Positions 46,858 to 57,379 of a stretch of DNA of 64,000 nt are shown piece by piece. Position 1 is the first letter of the stretch; each line of letters begins with the position of its first letter. The notes beneath the pieces are model-generated. The model worked only from the letters and a program-made list of their open reading frames with translations. It was not told the origin of the DNA and did no database searches. The position numbers and the translations under genes were made by a program. The DNA is from Polytrichum commune. Its lineage: Eukaryota > Streptophyta > Polytrichopsida > Polytrichales > Polytrichaceae. The stretch is taken from NCBI GenBank assembly GCA_950295325.1, contig OX485806.1, forward strand, positions 7,008,001-7,072,000, given 5' to 3'.

Positions 46858-47179
46858 TGCCTCTTTGATTCATTATGGTTGCATTTCTCTTTGCAATGTG
46901 CAGAGTGTTAGATGCGCATTGAAGAGCTTCAGGTTCTGATGAGGTTGTTGAAGAGGGTTGGGGTCCAAGGCAACAGAGTGCAGAGCTGGAAGGAGGAGTG
47001 GCGCTTTTGATGTTGGTGATGTTTCTTCCAGGTGGCCGCATTGAGGAAAGTTTGCAAAGGCTGTGCATCCCTGCTTCTACTTTACAGAGGCTCTTCTCCT
47101 TAAGTTGTCGTTAAATAGGAGTTCTTTCTGTTGCATTGCACACATTCTTCTTTTCAAGAAAGTATTGCCTTTGCTGCGG

Positions 47180-47516
47180 ACGGATTCGATTACACAGTTA
47201 GGGTCTGAGCTTGATGTCGACGCCGAAAGGGCGTCGTCTTCAAAGGACTATAAACAATGCGAAGATAACAGTGATGTGCGGTCTTATGAATATCGGGCCG
47301 CACGAACCCTGGCTCAAATTGAAGAGGATGATGGCTTAACAAGCGAGAGGCTACCGCTGGAGAATGATGTAGATGAGGAGACGAGAAGAGATTCTTCGAA
47401 ACCGTACAGTATTGGGCCCAAGATAACGGACTGGGATAGTGAGAGGGAGCAGTGGAAGGCAGAGAATCCTGGGAGTACTGAACAATGTGTTAAACACATA
47501 AAATCTCTTTCAGGTC
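47180..47516 (+). pseudogene. Captured fragment resembling GT34 xyloglucan xylosyltransferase N-terminus
   Basis: An open frame (from 47063, ending at 47593) includes ARTLAQIEEDDG followed about 40 residues later by KPYSIGPKITDWDSEREQW at about 47398-47460. In plant GT34 enzymes (XXT family, Golgi type II membrane proteins that add xylose to xyloglucan) the stem region carries an ILAEI-like helix followed by a PY-LGPKI-DWD-R--W motif, so order and spacing agree. The following residues (STEQCVKHIKSL) do not continue the enzyme, and the DxD catalytic domain is absent. An AG/GTCC near 47515 may be an old exon edge. The fragment sits between Harbinger ORF1 and transposase. The identification is from family knowledge and was not tested by search. 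Confidence 0.5.
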
Positions 47517-47599
47517 CTGCTTTTCTGCTTTTTCTTAGTTTGTTTGCTCGAGTCATGTGTAGGGAATTGGCAATTTTGTCCCTTGGAAGTTAAGTAGTC

Positions 47600-48240
47600 C
47601 TTTGTTAGGTACCTTCAAGTTACAGAAATTACAAGATCACATACAGATATGGTTGACATATGTTGTTGTCTGAGGTGGGGCCACAAAAATCGTTCAGTAT
47701 TGATTATTGCTGTGCAATTTGTTGCTTTGATTATTCGTACATCTGGTGTGTAGCTACCTACAAGAGTCCAATCTTGTTTGTGGTGGCAGTGGTTTTGTTT
47801 TGTTTTGTTTTGGAGTTTGATTTCAAGCTTCCAGATTGTACTCTTGGGATATCAAGCAAAGTTTAACACTGGCCATTGGTATATTCTTTGGGGAATCTTA
47901 GAGTGTGGGTTTCTAGTCAAAAAATTGATTGATCCAGCACGTATGAAGTTGTGTTGTGAACGTGACATGTGTAGTTTGAAATTGCATTGTAATTGCGTGA
48001 ACTACCAATGGCAAGTGGAAACAATAAAAATGGTCACATCCAATTCAAACAAATTCACATTGCAAACAAACAAGCCCATCCTTTGCATGAACGAATGCTT
48101 GAACAATTATGATAATTGCATAAATAATTCCTAAATTGCCGAAGCAATTAAGACTAAACCAAAACAAATTCATAAAGTTTCAGTAGACTTTTGAATCCTA
48201 AACCTCACAATATACCTTAAGCCATAGACAAGACCCACGT
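47600..48240. other. Harbinger interior, no gene recognised
   Basis: AT-rich sequence between the captured fragment and the transposase stop. It may contain transposase 3' UTR on the minus strand. Confidence 0.4.
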
Positions 48241-48244
48241 ATGA

Positions 48245-49541
48245 CTAATAGGCATTCAACCCTTTATGCTCCCATAGGTGTTGTACAAGGTCGTCACGCA
48301 AGTTGTAGTAAGTATCAGTGTCCTCAATGAGTGCAGTTTCTCGTGTCAAATCGGCGAAGGTGAAACCTCTTCTCATCCCCGATGATGATGAAGATGCAAC
48401 TTCTGGTGTTAAAATTTCCAAGTCTCTACCACTCTCATCCTCTATAATCATATTATGCATTATAATGCAAGCATACATAACATCCGAAATGTCTGATGTA
48501 TTCCACAACCTGCAAGGTTGTGTGATAATGCTCCACCTAGCTTGCATCACTCCGAAACATCATTCTACATCCTTGCGCGCAGATTCTTGAGCTCTTGAGA
48601 AATTACTTTCTTTTTGGTCCTCGGGGTCCTGTAGGGATTGGACGAAGCAACTCCACTTAGGATAAATGCCATTGGCGAGTAGGTAGTACTTTTCATACCA
48701 GTTCCCATTGACCCAAAATCCAACACTATTGGCATTGCCCTCAACCAACTTGCTTACCAGTGGACTGCGATCCAGCACATTTAAGTCGTTGTTGCCACCT
48801 GGGATGCCGAAAAATGCATGCCAAACCCATAAACTTTGATCGCACACTGCTTCTAGAATTATATTTTTTTTTTTTATCTTTGTCTTGAAATGCCCACTGC
48901 AATGCAACTGGACACAACTTCCATTTCCAATGCATGCAATCTATGGAACCAAACATACCTGGCTACCCCCGCTCTTGATTTATCTCCATTTGTTTAACAA
49001 TATCATCTTGTGAGGGATCCCGCAAATAATACTTTGTAAAACATCGCCTAACCCCCCTGCACCACCGCAACATCGCCTCTTGAGCAGTGCTTTCAGCCAT
49101 CCTAGTGTGTTCTTCTTGTGCCTTTGAGGAGGTCCCGTACGCTAGCATACGCATCGCAGCCGTGGCCTTTTGAAGACTGCTTAACCCCAGCTTCCCTGCA
49201 GCGTTCCTTTTTTGAACAAAATAAGCGTCAGACTCTGTGATTGCATGCAATATACGTAGAAAAAGAGGTTTCCTCATGCGATAAACCCGTCTAAAATCAG
49301 TGTCATCAAATATGGGGTCATCCGAGAAATAGTCTTTGAAGAGCAAGGCATCGTACATCTCGGCTAAACGCTCTTTGTTCGCCCTCCTCCCTGGACGACT
49401 ACCACCCCGCTGCTTTGGTTCATCGTCGTTGTAAACATTGTCATATTGTTGGGCTAGCGTTCTCATAACGAATTCCTCTTCTTCATCATCTTCTAGATTA
49501 GCTTGAATGTTTTGGTTGTACCTTCTCCAACGATCCGACAT
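48245..49541 (-). pseudogene. PIF/Harbinger transposase (DDE_Tnp_4 type), inactivated
   Basis: The start codon is at 49539-49541 (MSDRWRRYNQNIQ). The N-terminal part has an acidic patch (EDDEEEEF), then the HTH-like region with FRRVYRMRKPLFLRILHAI and AMRMLAYGTSS, typical of the family. The DDE residues are all present: D in GSIDCMHW (codon 48939-48941), D in NNDLNVLDRSPL (48785-48787) and E in RKDVE (48563-48565). Three breaks inactivate it: TAG at 48963-48965 just before GMFGSID, a frame change at the 12-T run 48864-48875, and TGA at 48560-48562 right after the catalytic E, where the family usually has Arg (CGA to TGA). The C-terminus CIIMHNMIIEDE and HLWEHKG is also family-typical. Confidence 0.85.
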
Positions 49542-49559
49542 TGTGAAGTACCCCAAACA

Positions 49560-50138
49560 AACTAAACAACAATCCTGCGGATACGAATGGCAAAAATAAA
49601 TGATAATGGCAAACCCAATAGTTTCAATATATAGGATGGAACGTGTGCGAAGATGTACTACATGGAGTTGGTCGTACACATTTGCTATTTGGGTAAAGGA
49701 CGTGGCTTCTTTTTATTTAAATATCCATGGTTGTCGTAGGAATCGAAGATGGCCTCAACGTGTGGCAAGGAAATTTTCAATTAGTATCCCACGCATTATT
49801 GCTAGACACAAAAATGAATAAGACAAAAAATTGACTCAAACTAAATATTGGTGTTGGCGAATATTAATTGAGTTAAGATATGACCATAGACAAAGTAGCC
49901 CCTGAACCGCGATGTAAGAGCCGGTGCACCATTTTAATACATCGAGTTTAAGGCAAATATGATGATGTCACGCTGGGTCGGGCAGGCCTTCGGGCAACCT
50001 CTAAAACTTTCGGGAGAGGGTGGCTCACATTCGGGAGAGCGGGCCCAGTTGGGCAAATTGGGTGTGACAGCCTAAAATATGCCGGGACTCATGGGCTAGG
50101 GTGGTGCGTCCCGGCCCCGCCACCCAAGCCGGCCACCC
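49560..50138. other. Harbinger 5' leader of transposase and right terminal region
   Basis: It contains GC-rich words near 49980-50138 (CGGGCAGGCC, CCGGCCCCGCCACCC) contrasting with AT-rich flanks. It probably holds the transposase promoter. The TGTAAGAGC word at 49915 also occurs at the left end (45115). Confidence 0.35.
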
Positions 50139-50313
50139 TAAACACCATATAATATATTATTTTTGGCAGGTTGCTTTCTATCTCTCCTGGGCTTGCCCTA
50201 ACAGCTCACCACATGGAGTTGTTTAGATTAGACCAATTTTGTTAAGCCAATGACTTTGCTATTGATATTGAACCAAAATTACATGATGAATATCTTTTTT
50301 GCCAAATGCGTAA

Positions 50314-50460
50314 CATTATTCAGATCTATAACAGTGTTTTATAGGACTGACAATATTTTACAAAATATTTTCTCCATTCAGATTGAATGTGAAAAATATT
50401 CTAAAATATTCCATGAAATAATGTAAATCCCACATAACACTGTTATGAATCTGAATAATG
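50314..50460. mobile_element. Hairpin MITE, copy 1
   Basis: The ends CATTATTCAGATC and GAATCTGAATAATG are inverted; the inverted match continues through ATAACAGTGTT and its mirror. It is 147 bases long with no coding. The same family as 54307-54443. Confidence 0.75.
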
Positions 50461-51689
50461 CTATGTGGTGAATTGCATCCCTAATTCCCAAATTATTAAA
50501 TGGGAAGAACCCATTGCCAAGACTAGCAGACCTAATATACTAATTATCTTAAAGTGACGATTTTAGGACCCTCTCCACCTTAGAGAGAATAGATAAGGAA
50601 TATCTAGCCTTTGTAGAAGCCCCGTAGGTTAGGGTTTCCAACATGAAATAGGGTTTCGTTTTGAAAAAAATGGCAATAGAAACAGAGGAATCTACAATCT
50701 CCTATTCAGTGTTTCAGATTGAAGTCTTCAATGCCCTTCAAACGTGATTTGGCCCTTCAAAACATACCTCTCTCAAAACATCCCTTCAAAACGCAACCCC
50801 AAATTGAAAATGAATACGTCACTTGAAGTTTTGAATATAATTTGTCCGTTAAGCACTGTTCATACAAAAATTGATTAGTCAAATTTCATTCGTCCCTGGA
50901 GAGCGGAGACTCGAGACTCAAGAGTCCTTCCCTTTGCTTCCTCGCTACCACCTCCATCTTGAACTTGTAATCTCTTAGACTCCCCTCGGATGCCCCTCTC
51001 CTCGAGATCCGCCATTTGCTTCATCTCCATCACCACACACCTCAACACTGAGAAGTATGTTAGATCGATCTGTTTGTTAGCATTGTTTTTCGAAGTAGAA
51101 TTGGGTTAAGAGCGAAATGAGAACTAGACTCAACCTTGACACACTAGATGCTTTAATGAGGGTTAGTCTAAATGGGTTTGGAGTTGAATTTATGGATTGG
51201 AATGGCATTTTTGAATCTTGGAAAACTGCCACAAGAACCAACAAATGTAGGGCATTGTCACTACAAGAAGTGGAGTTTGATGGTTGATTCTTAATTCTTC
51301 ACATTGTATTGGAAGCATGTACCATATAATTCATGCACACGTTTAATATGAGTTTTGTATTTCATTTCTATATTCTTGGATTGACATCTTGGATTTGAAC
51401 CAACCCTTCAATTGAAGGGCTAGAATTTGAGAGCCCTTCAGAATGAAACTCATATGAGAGCTTCAATCTTGAACACTGCTCCTATTGGTTGTTGGTTTAT
51501 CGAACCATGTGAACTTCAGGGAGAAATGCCACTTCGAGATTCAAATATGATTGAGATTGTCATGAAGCAAGTGACAAAGTGACGTTCTTCAATCTAAATT
51601 TAGTTTGGGAGTAAGAAAAACATATAAGATTGAGCAATTTCAAATTGTTGATGGACATTTATGTGATATTTATCTTAAGGAATGATCTT
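50461..51689. other. Intergenic, no gene recognised
   Basis: There is a C-rich patch near 50930-51045 with short open frames but no domain. Confidence 0.45.
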
Positions 51690-51960
51690 CTCTAGCCCAT
51701 TGTGTATGATAGGTTGGGCCATGTTGTAAACTATGTGCTAAGCAGGCCAAATTTGGTCACTTATCTCAATCGAACGCCTTCATATAAGTGGTGTGTGGTT
51801 AGATGTGGACCTAAGAATGGACACTTGAAAAACATGCGTTTTGAAGAGATTGGACTATATGTTCAAAACATGCTAATTGTTTTAGATTCAATAGTTGACA
51901 TAATTGGGAGGGGAGGGAGAGGGTCCATATGTTCATTTAAGGTCCAAGTGTATATTTCAT
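51690..51960 (-). repeat. R1 dispersed repeat, inverted copy
   Basis: Read on the minus strand it gives CTCCCAATTATGTCAACTAT, TTGAATCTAAAAC and TTTTGAACATATAGTCCAAT, the R1 word order. A + strand frame of 105 codons crosses it and is regarded as chance. Confidence 0.5.
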
Positions 51961-52734
51961 TTGATTATGGGAAAGATATGGTTTTCATAAAGGAGGTTAC
52001 ACCATTGAATGCTCATTGAACAATCCATGAAACCTAACATTTTTACCATGTTACTCTTGCAAACTATTGCTAAAAACTAATGCAAGCATATTCATCTTAA
52101 TCAATTGGTAGGTGTTACAAGAAAATATTTATAGATTCTACCACAATGATAGATTTTCATATATCTTTCAGTGACACAAGTCAATTGCCTAATACGCATA
52201 TCCTGGAAGTGAAATACCTTGAAATGAACTTGACTCCACAAAACAATTATAATGATGTGAAGCATGTGGTCTGTCCATGTTTGAGATAGAAGGGTTGATA
52301 GGCTTTGATCTCTCAAGACTCATATTGAAAATCATGCATGAAGCACTCGACTAAATTTAATATTCCACGTATATATTTATAGCTCATGCCACTTTCTCCT
52401 CATCACTTGTGAAAAGTGAATCTTATTAATGTTGTAGGTTAGAGTAGTACAAGCCCGTACTATCCTTGCTCATTGCACTTGTGCATATGACACATCATTT
52501 TATCGTGGTTGTCCTTGGACCCATGATCCCTTCCTTTTTGGACTGGTCGGATGATGACCATTACCACCAGCATATTCTCCGTTGTATATGGATTTTTCTT
52601 TGTAGATAACAAACATAGAACACAATCTTCTATTATGCACTTATCAACACTCAAGATATAGTGTGTTTTTTTTTGGGGGGGGGGTGTCCTCCTTTGCTAG
52701 AGCATATTGAGTTAAGAAATTAAATGAAACATCA

Positions 52735-52879
52735 CATTATTCAGCATTCGGCTCTCATTTTGTGGGCCTTTGGAATATAACAATGAGATGCTTGAAAAGT
52801 TGCACCGAGAGACTCAGATTTAGACTAAACTCCCAGCATCTCACTGTTATGTTTTGAGGGCCCACGTTGTTGAGTAATG
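52735..52879. mobile_element. Hairpin MITE, related subfamily
   Basis: The left end is CATTATTCAG and the right end reads CATTACTCAA on the other strand. The inner arms GTGGGCC...ATAACAATGAGATGCT and AGCATCTCACTGTTAT...GGGCCCAC are inverted. About 145 bases, non-coding. Confidence 0.6.
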
Positions 52880-53855
52880 TTATGAACACTTGAAAGAAAT
52901 TGAGGTGGAGCCATCAAATTGAGAGAATTAGGAAAGTGAACAACTAGTAGAGGATGTATATACAATATGGGGGCTTATTTGGTCATTGTTTAAACTGTAA
53001 CTTCCCATGCCCAACTTCCCTCAAATCTTCCCTGAATATGTGACCTTAATTTCAACGACCGTAGCTAAAGACAAAAATATTTTTTGACAAATCCAACCAT
53101 ATAGATGTTTTCACGTCGGAGGCTACTACTCACACTCCAAATTCTAAACGTTGAAGTTCTATTATGTAGGAGATTATAACAGGAATATCAATAGGGGCAT
53201 GAATTTAGAAATCAAATAGTGGTTTTTGTTTTTCTATTGAACCTCCATTCAAACCATCTCCAAACAAAAAAATGTTACCCTCATTTAAAAGAAGGCCAAT
53301 ATACCTACTCAAATGAACTCAAAAATCTTGAAACCATTATTTTGTGATTTTTTGGGAAGCTTTGTAGTTTGAGGCAATGGTGCCACAACTGCACACCTTC
53401 CACATGGATTTACACCCACAAACACATGCTTAATTAAATATTCCAATGGTAGGTATTTAGGATATGCTAAGTTTCAATGTCATGCAAATGTTTAGATCAA
53501 TTGGGAATCATTTGCACATAGGGATCAACAAAAACACATGTTTGAGATATGTTGCCCCTAAATTGTGGAGGTGAGAAATGTCAAGTAGGCATTTGTGGAC
53601 CAATTCCACTGTAAACCATTTGAGAGCACACTCCCATATTTAATTTATTCCAAAAAAACTAGCTTTGTTGAATCAAAATTATCCACATGGCAAGACATAG
53701 CAGACATGAACATGAACAAGACGAATAGTTGAAACAGTCTAGAAACCATTGGAACTGGTGTTGAAGGGGTTAGGGTGAACTGCTCACGATCATATTATGG
53801 TCGCATAAGACATTAGGTGTTAAAATTAAGTGTGATCTATACTTGAGTGGTGTCA
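52880..53855. other. AT-rich intergenic, nothing recognised
   Basis: No ORF, repeat or RNA gene could be supported. Confidence 0.5.
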
Positions 53856-53859
53856 GGGA

Positions 53860-53990
53860 AGGCATGGATCTAAGAACATACACCAAAAAACAAGTGTTTC
53901 AAAAAGATTAGACTACATGCTCAGAATTTATTAAACATTCTATGCTCAATAGTCAACATAATTGGGAGACCTATATGACCATTGAACGAG
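53860..53990 (-). repeat. R1 dispersed repeat, inverted copy
   Basis: On the minus strand: CTCCCAATTATGTTGACTAT, TGAGCATAGAATG, TGAGCATGTAGTC. The order matches R1. Confidence 0.5.
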
Positions 53991-54217
53991 CTAAAGAAAT
54001 ATTCACATTGATCATGGAAGACATATTCATATGAGCTCCATAAACTATGCAGAAATTGGCTACATACACAATTTTGAATTCGCAATCATCTCACACCAAT
54101 TGCGTGTTTCACATCCTATGTGAGGTGGGTACAGAGCTTGAAGTGCCAGTTTTAGGCATGCTTATGTTAGATTATGTAACCATGAGTTTTGACACTCTCA
54201 TGGAAAAGAGAGAGAGA

Positions 54218-54575
54218 TCAATGAATGGGGAGAACGGACTGCAAGTTTACAAATGAACTAATTCGAGACTTTAGAAAATTAGCGATCATTTTAGATGAAT
54301 CCATAACATTATTCAAATCAATAACAATGTTTTGTGGGACTGACAGTTTTCAACAGAATATTCTCCACATTCAGACTAAATGTGAAAAAGATTTTATGAA
54401 ATATTGTCAATCCCACAAAACAATGTTATGGATCTAAATAATGTTGTGTCTATGTACTATACCTCATATAGATAAAGAAAAAACCGAAAGATCACAACAT
54501 GTAATCGGTTGGACTTGAAATCACTAGGATTTTGACCAATTATGCCCAAAAATGTTCTCTCCAGACAATGTGAGA
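54218..54575 (+). repeat. R2 dispersed repeat, copy 3, split by a MITE
   Basis: ATGAATGGGGAGAACGGAC and GACTTTAGAAAATTAGCGATC match the first half of R2. After the MITE, AGATCACAACATGTAATCGG and TATGCCCAAAAATG match the second half. The MITE therefore inserted into an existing R2 copy. Confidence 0.6.
54307..54443. mobile_element. Hairpin MITE, copy 2
   Basis: CATTATTCAAATCAATAACA at the left is inverted at the right as TGTTATGGATCTAAATAATG; GTTTTGTGGGA and its inverse follow inside. 137 bases, nested in R2. Confidence 0.75.
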
Positions 54576-56359
54576 GATCATTTTGCTACCAATGCTTGCC
54601 TATGAGCATAAAGACTCTTATCCATTACATACCCAAAAGTCAACATTAGAAAGAAAAGAATCCTTTTATAAGCATGTAGGCCCAATTTAGTTGAGGGCCA
54701 AGCACTCTAAATATTATTCCTTGCCTTTCGCACAAAGTGAAACGAAATAATCTTTTTAAAGTGTCTTCGTAGTACGTATACATCATAGCCTAGGGGCCCG
54801 GGGTTGGACTTTTCATTAAAAGTGGGAGTCATATGCATGCGGACCCTTATATACAAAATTCCCATTACCAAATAAAAGTATTCCACATACAGCCATTTTA
54901 AACTAGATAGTAGTCCCTTGTATGTCTATGGTAACTTAGAACTCCTAGAAACCAAATTCTCAACCTTGTATGCAAAATATAAATGCTTGGAATTAAATAA
55001 GCATTTCCTCCACATTCCTTGGATATATGCTCACAATTCAATTTTTTTTGTTTGACAAAGTCATTGAAATAAGATACAGGGATGAAAAATATTGACTCAT
55101 GTATGAATGGATACGAATGATTTGGGGTGTGACATATGGCCACGGGTAGATCGCTCTAAGGCATTTTTGTGCACCACGTGCGGCTGGGGGTTTTTTGTTT
55201 TGGGGCTATTTACCTTCAAGGGTTGAAATAAAGCCTCCCTATAATTACTTAAATTTCAAAAATGGCCCATTTGTTTGCACCCTTCCATTACTTATATTGT
55301 CCAAGTCACTGTAATTTTTTGTACTATATTCCTTTTAAGTAATAAAAGCGTGGGGAAGGCGACCCTAACGACAGTGCGTTTCTTTTTCATTCATTTTTGG
55401 ACAAACGGAAATCCCAATTATCATCCATCCCCGTGAGTCCTAAACCCATTTACATACCATACTAAACATACCTTCTAGGATCCTTATCTTCAGCCCCTAT
55501 ATTAATTTTACAAAAAAATAATGGCGCACGTTTTATGTCCATCTAACTTACTTATAATGGGATTGTCTACATTTAATGGCCCCTTCATTATTTGGAATTC
55601 CTTTATAATTTTTATTTCAAATGATTTTAATCCTCTCTATATTATGCCGCACGTCGTTTTTAAAATGCACTAAGTGATCTACCTGTGCATATGGCATGGA
55701 TGATAGTAAGGTTGTCCTATGAAAAACATCGGTGGGGTCTTACAGTACCTTAAATATTTTCTTTTCAAAATTCATACTATCCTACGTCATTTTTACAATG
55801 GGTAGAATAATACTCACCCCTTGTGAAGACTTTGTAAACCAAACTCTCACAAATTACCCTTTTGAACACCCATGTGGTACCCTAATACGTGTTGAGGTTA
55901 CCCTAAGGCATCATAGTTCATCTTCGATAACAAAGTTGATGTGGTGGGCATTAATGCACATCAATGGAACACACCAATTAAGAAAATGTGGATGCTCCAA
56001 AGTACCATGGCCTACACTATTTGAAACAAGTAGTGTAGTTTCTAAAATGGTGAAATCGACGATATTTTTGTAGTTGTGTTTTACAAAGAAACAAACCCAA
56101 GAACAAATATGATGAATACTATTGACGGCAATCTTTACGGAGAAAAAACTTGTCCATTACAATTGTCCACTACAACTTGTCTAGTGTGCAACGAATATTG
56201 AGAAAATAAAATTGGATATTTACATCTTGTTGCCAATCGAGGTTTTTAGCTGCATGCTCTAGATAAGGTTTGTGGGCCCACAACCACCACTTTCAACCCC
56301 ACATGAAATATTTGGCCATTGGATTGAATCGTGACGTGTCTCATCCAGTCAACAATTGT
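54576..56359. other. AT-rich intergenic, no gene recognised
   Basis: A 113-codon + frame at 55732-56073 has no domain and lies in repeat-like sequence. Nothing else seen. Confidence 0.45.
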
Positions 56360-56610
56360 GAACCATGAAGATTGTCATTTCAAGTGACAAAATCACAGTT
56401 GAGATGCAATAGCTATAAGAGGTCAAAGTGAAGATTCTTCTCTCTTACATAGACCCTCTCAAGTGTGTTAATAGCTACTGAACCTAGAATGGTGTCCTTA
56501 TTTGAGCACATATTCCAATCTCATCATGAAATGTGCCCTTTTTGGTATCCATTCGTAACTACAAGCCTTGCAATATACCACACAAACATAACTGTATGCA
56601 TAAGACCGCA
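56360..56610 (+). repeat. R1 dispersed repeat, copy upstream of the SERK-like gene
   Basis: GATTGTCATTTCAAGTGAC, GGTCAAAGTGAAGATTCT, CATAGACCCTCTCAAGTGTG, CTGAACCTAGAATG, GAGCACATATTCCAATCTC and CTACAAGCCTTGC appear in order. This is one of the most complete copies. Confidence 0.6.
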
Positions 56611-56738
56611 TACCTTAGTTGGCACATAGCATCATTCAGCTTCTATCAACCGTTCCATTCTTTTAATATTCAACACTAACAGTGCTTCACTTGAGTTTAT
56701 CAGACTGAATCTCAAATAGTAGTGTTGGTAAGAGCATA

Positions 56739-56861
56739 ACATCATTCAAATGTTGCAAGTGTTTCATGGGGCCCCTTATTAGTGGGAATGATTCCCGAAT
56801 GTAGAAGATACCCACTTTGACAGAGTCCACCGCAACTACTTGACAAGCCATCTGAATAATG
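56739..56861. mobile_element. Hairpin MITE-like element
   Basis: The ends CATCATTCAAATG and CATCTGAATAATG are inverted, inside a wider CATAACAT...ATGTTATG frame. 123 bases. Arms are less well matched than in copies 1 and 2. It lies about 520 bases upstream of the SERK-like start codon. Confidence 0.5.
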
Positions 56862-57379
56862 TTATGAGAATAACCATGGTATAGTTCCCGAATACTATTT
56901 GACTTATTCCTGGCCCCACCCACCCTTCACACTTAATGGGATAACACATTATGCAATTGTGCCAAATCGAATTATACTTACATATTTCAAAGCTGGCACT
57001 TGCAAAAAGAAAGTTGCAGTGAGGGTTGAAATGGACATGATTTCTTCAATCACGTGACGTTGAAAAGATGTCAGTAGGAAGAAGAAACTGTCGTTCTTTC
57101 TGTCTCGCACATCCAATTATACAGACAATTGATTGATTGCAATACTCCCAACGCAAAGACCCTCACAACCACCACGAGCTCAATATTCCCAACCTGCAAA
57201 CATGACAGCGGGATTTCAAACAATTCACAAAGTACTGCAAGTTATCTTATCTGAAAGTGGCCATAAGCAGACAGGATCGAGTAGTCGCGGAGGAATTTGA
57301 GGATGGAGAGACACTGCGAATTTGAAGGTTTGAGGACGAGCTTGCACTAAGATTTTTATAATTTTTGTGGGTAGCAGAG

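Larger units (their letters stand above)
45119..50138 (+). mobile_element. PIF/Harbinger transposon, about 5.0 kb, inactive
   Basis: It carries the two genes typical of the superfamily in convergent orientation: ORF1 (trihelix/Myb-like, +) and a DDE transposase (-). The proposed left end is TAA then GAGCGTCCCCAGC. The proposed right end is GCCGGCCACCC then TAA, matching the 3-bp TWA duplication rule, but the terminal repeats match only loosely. Both ORFs contain stops, so it cannot move by itself. A segment resembling a host GT34 gene lies between the ORFs. Confidence 0.6.

Noticed and set aside
51702-52019. 105-codon + strand ORF as a gene
   Set aside because: It lies within an inverted R1 repeat copy; other copies do not keep the frame.
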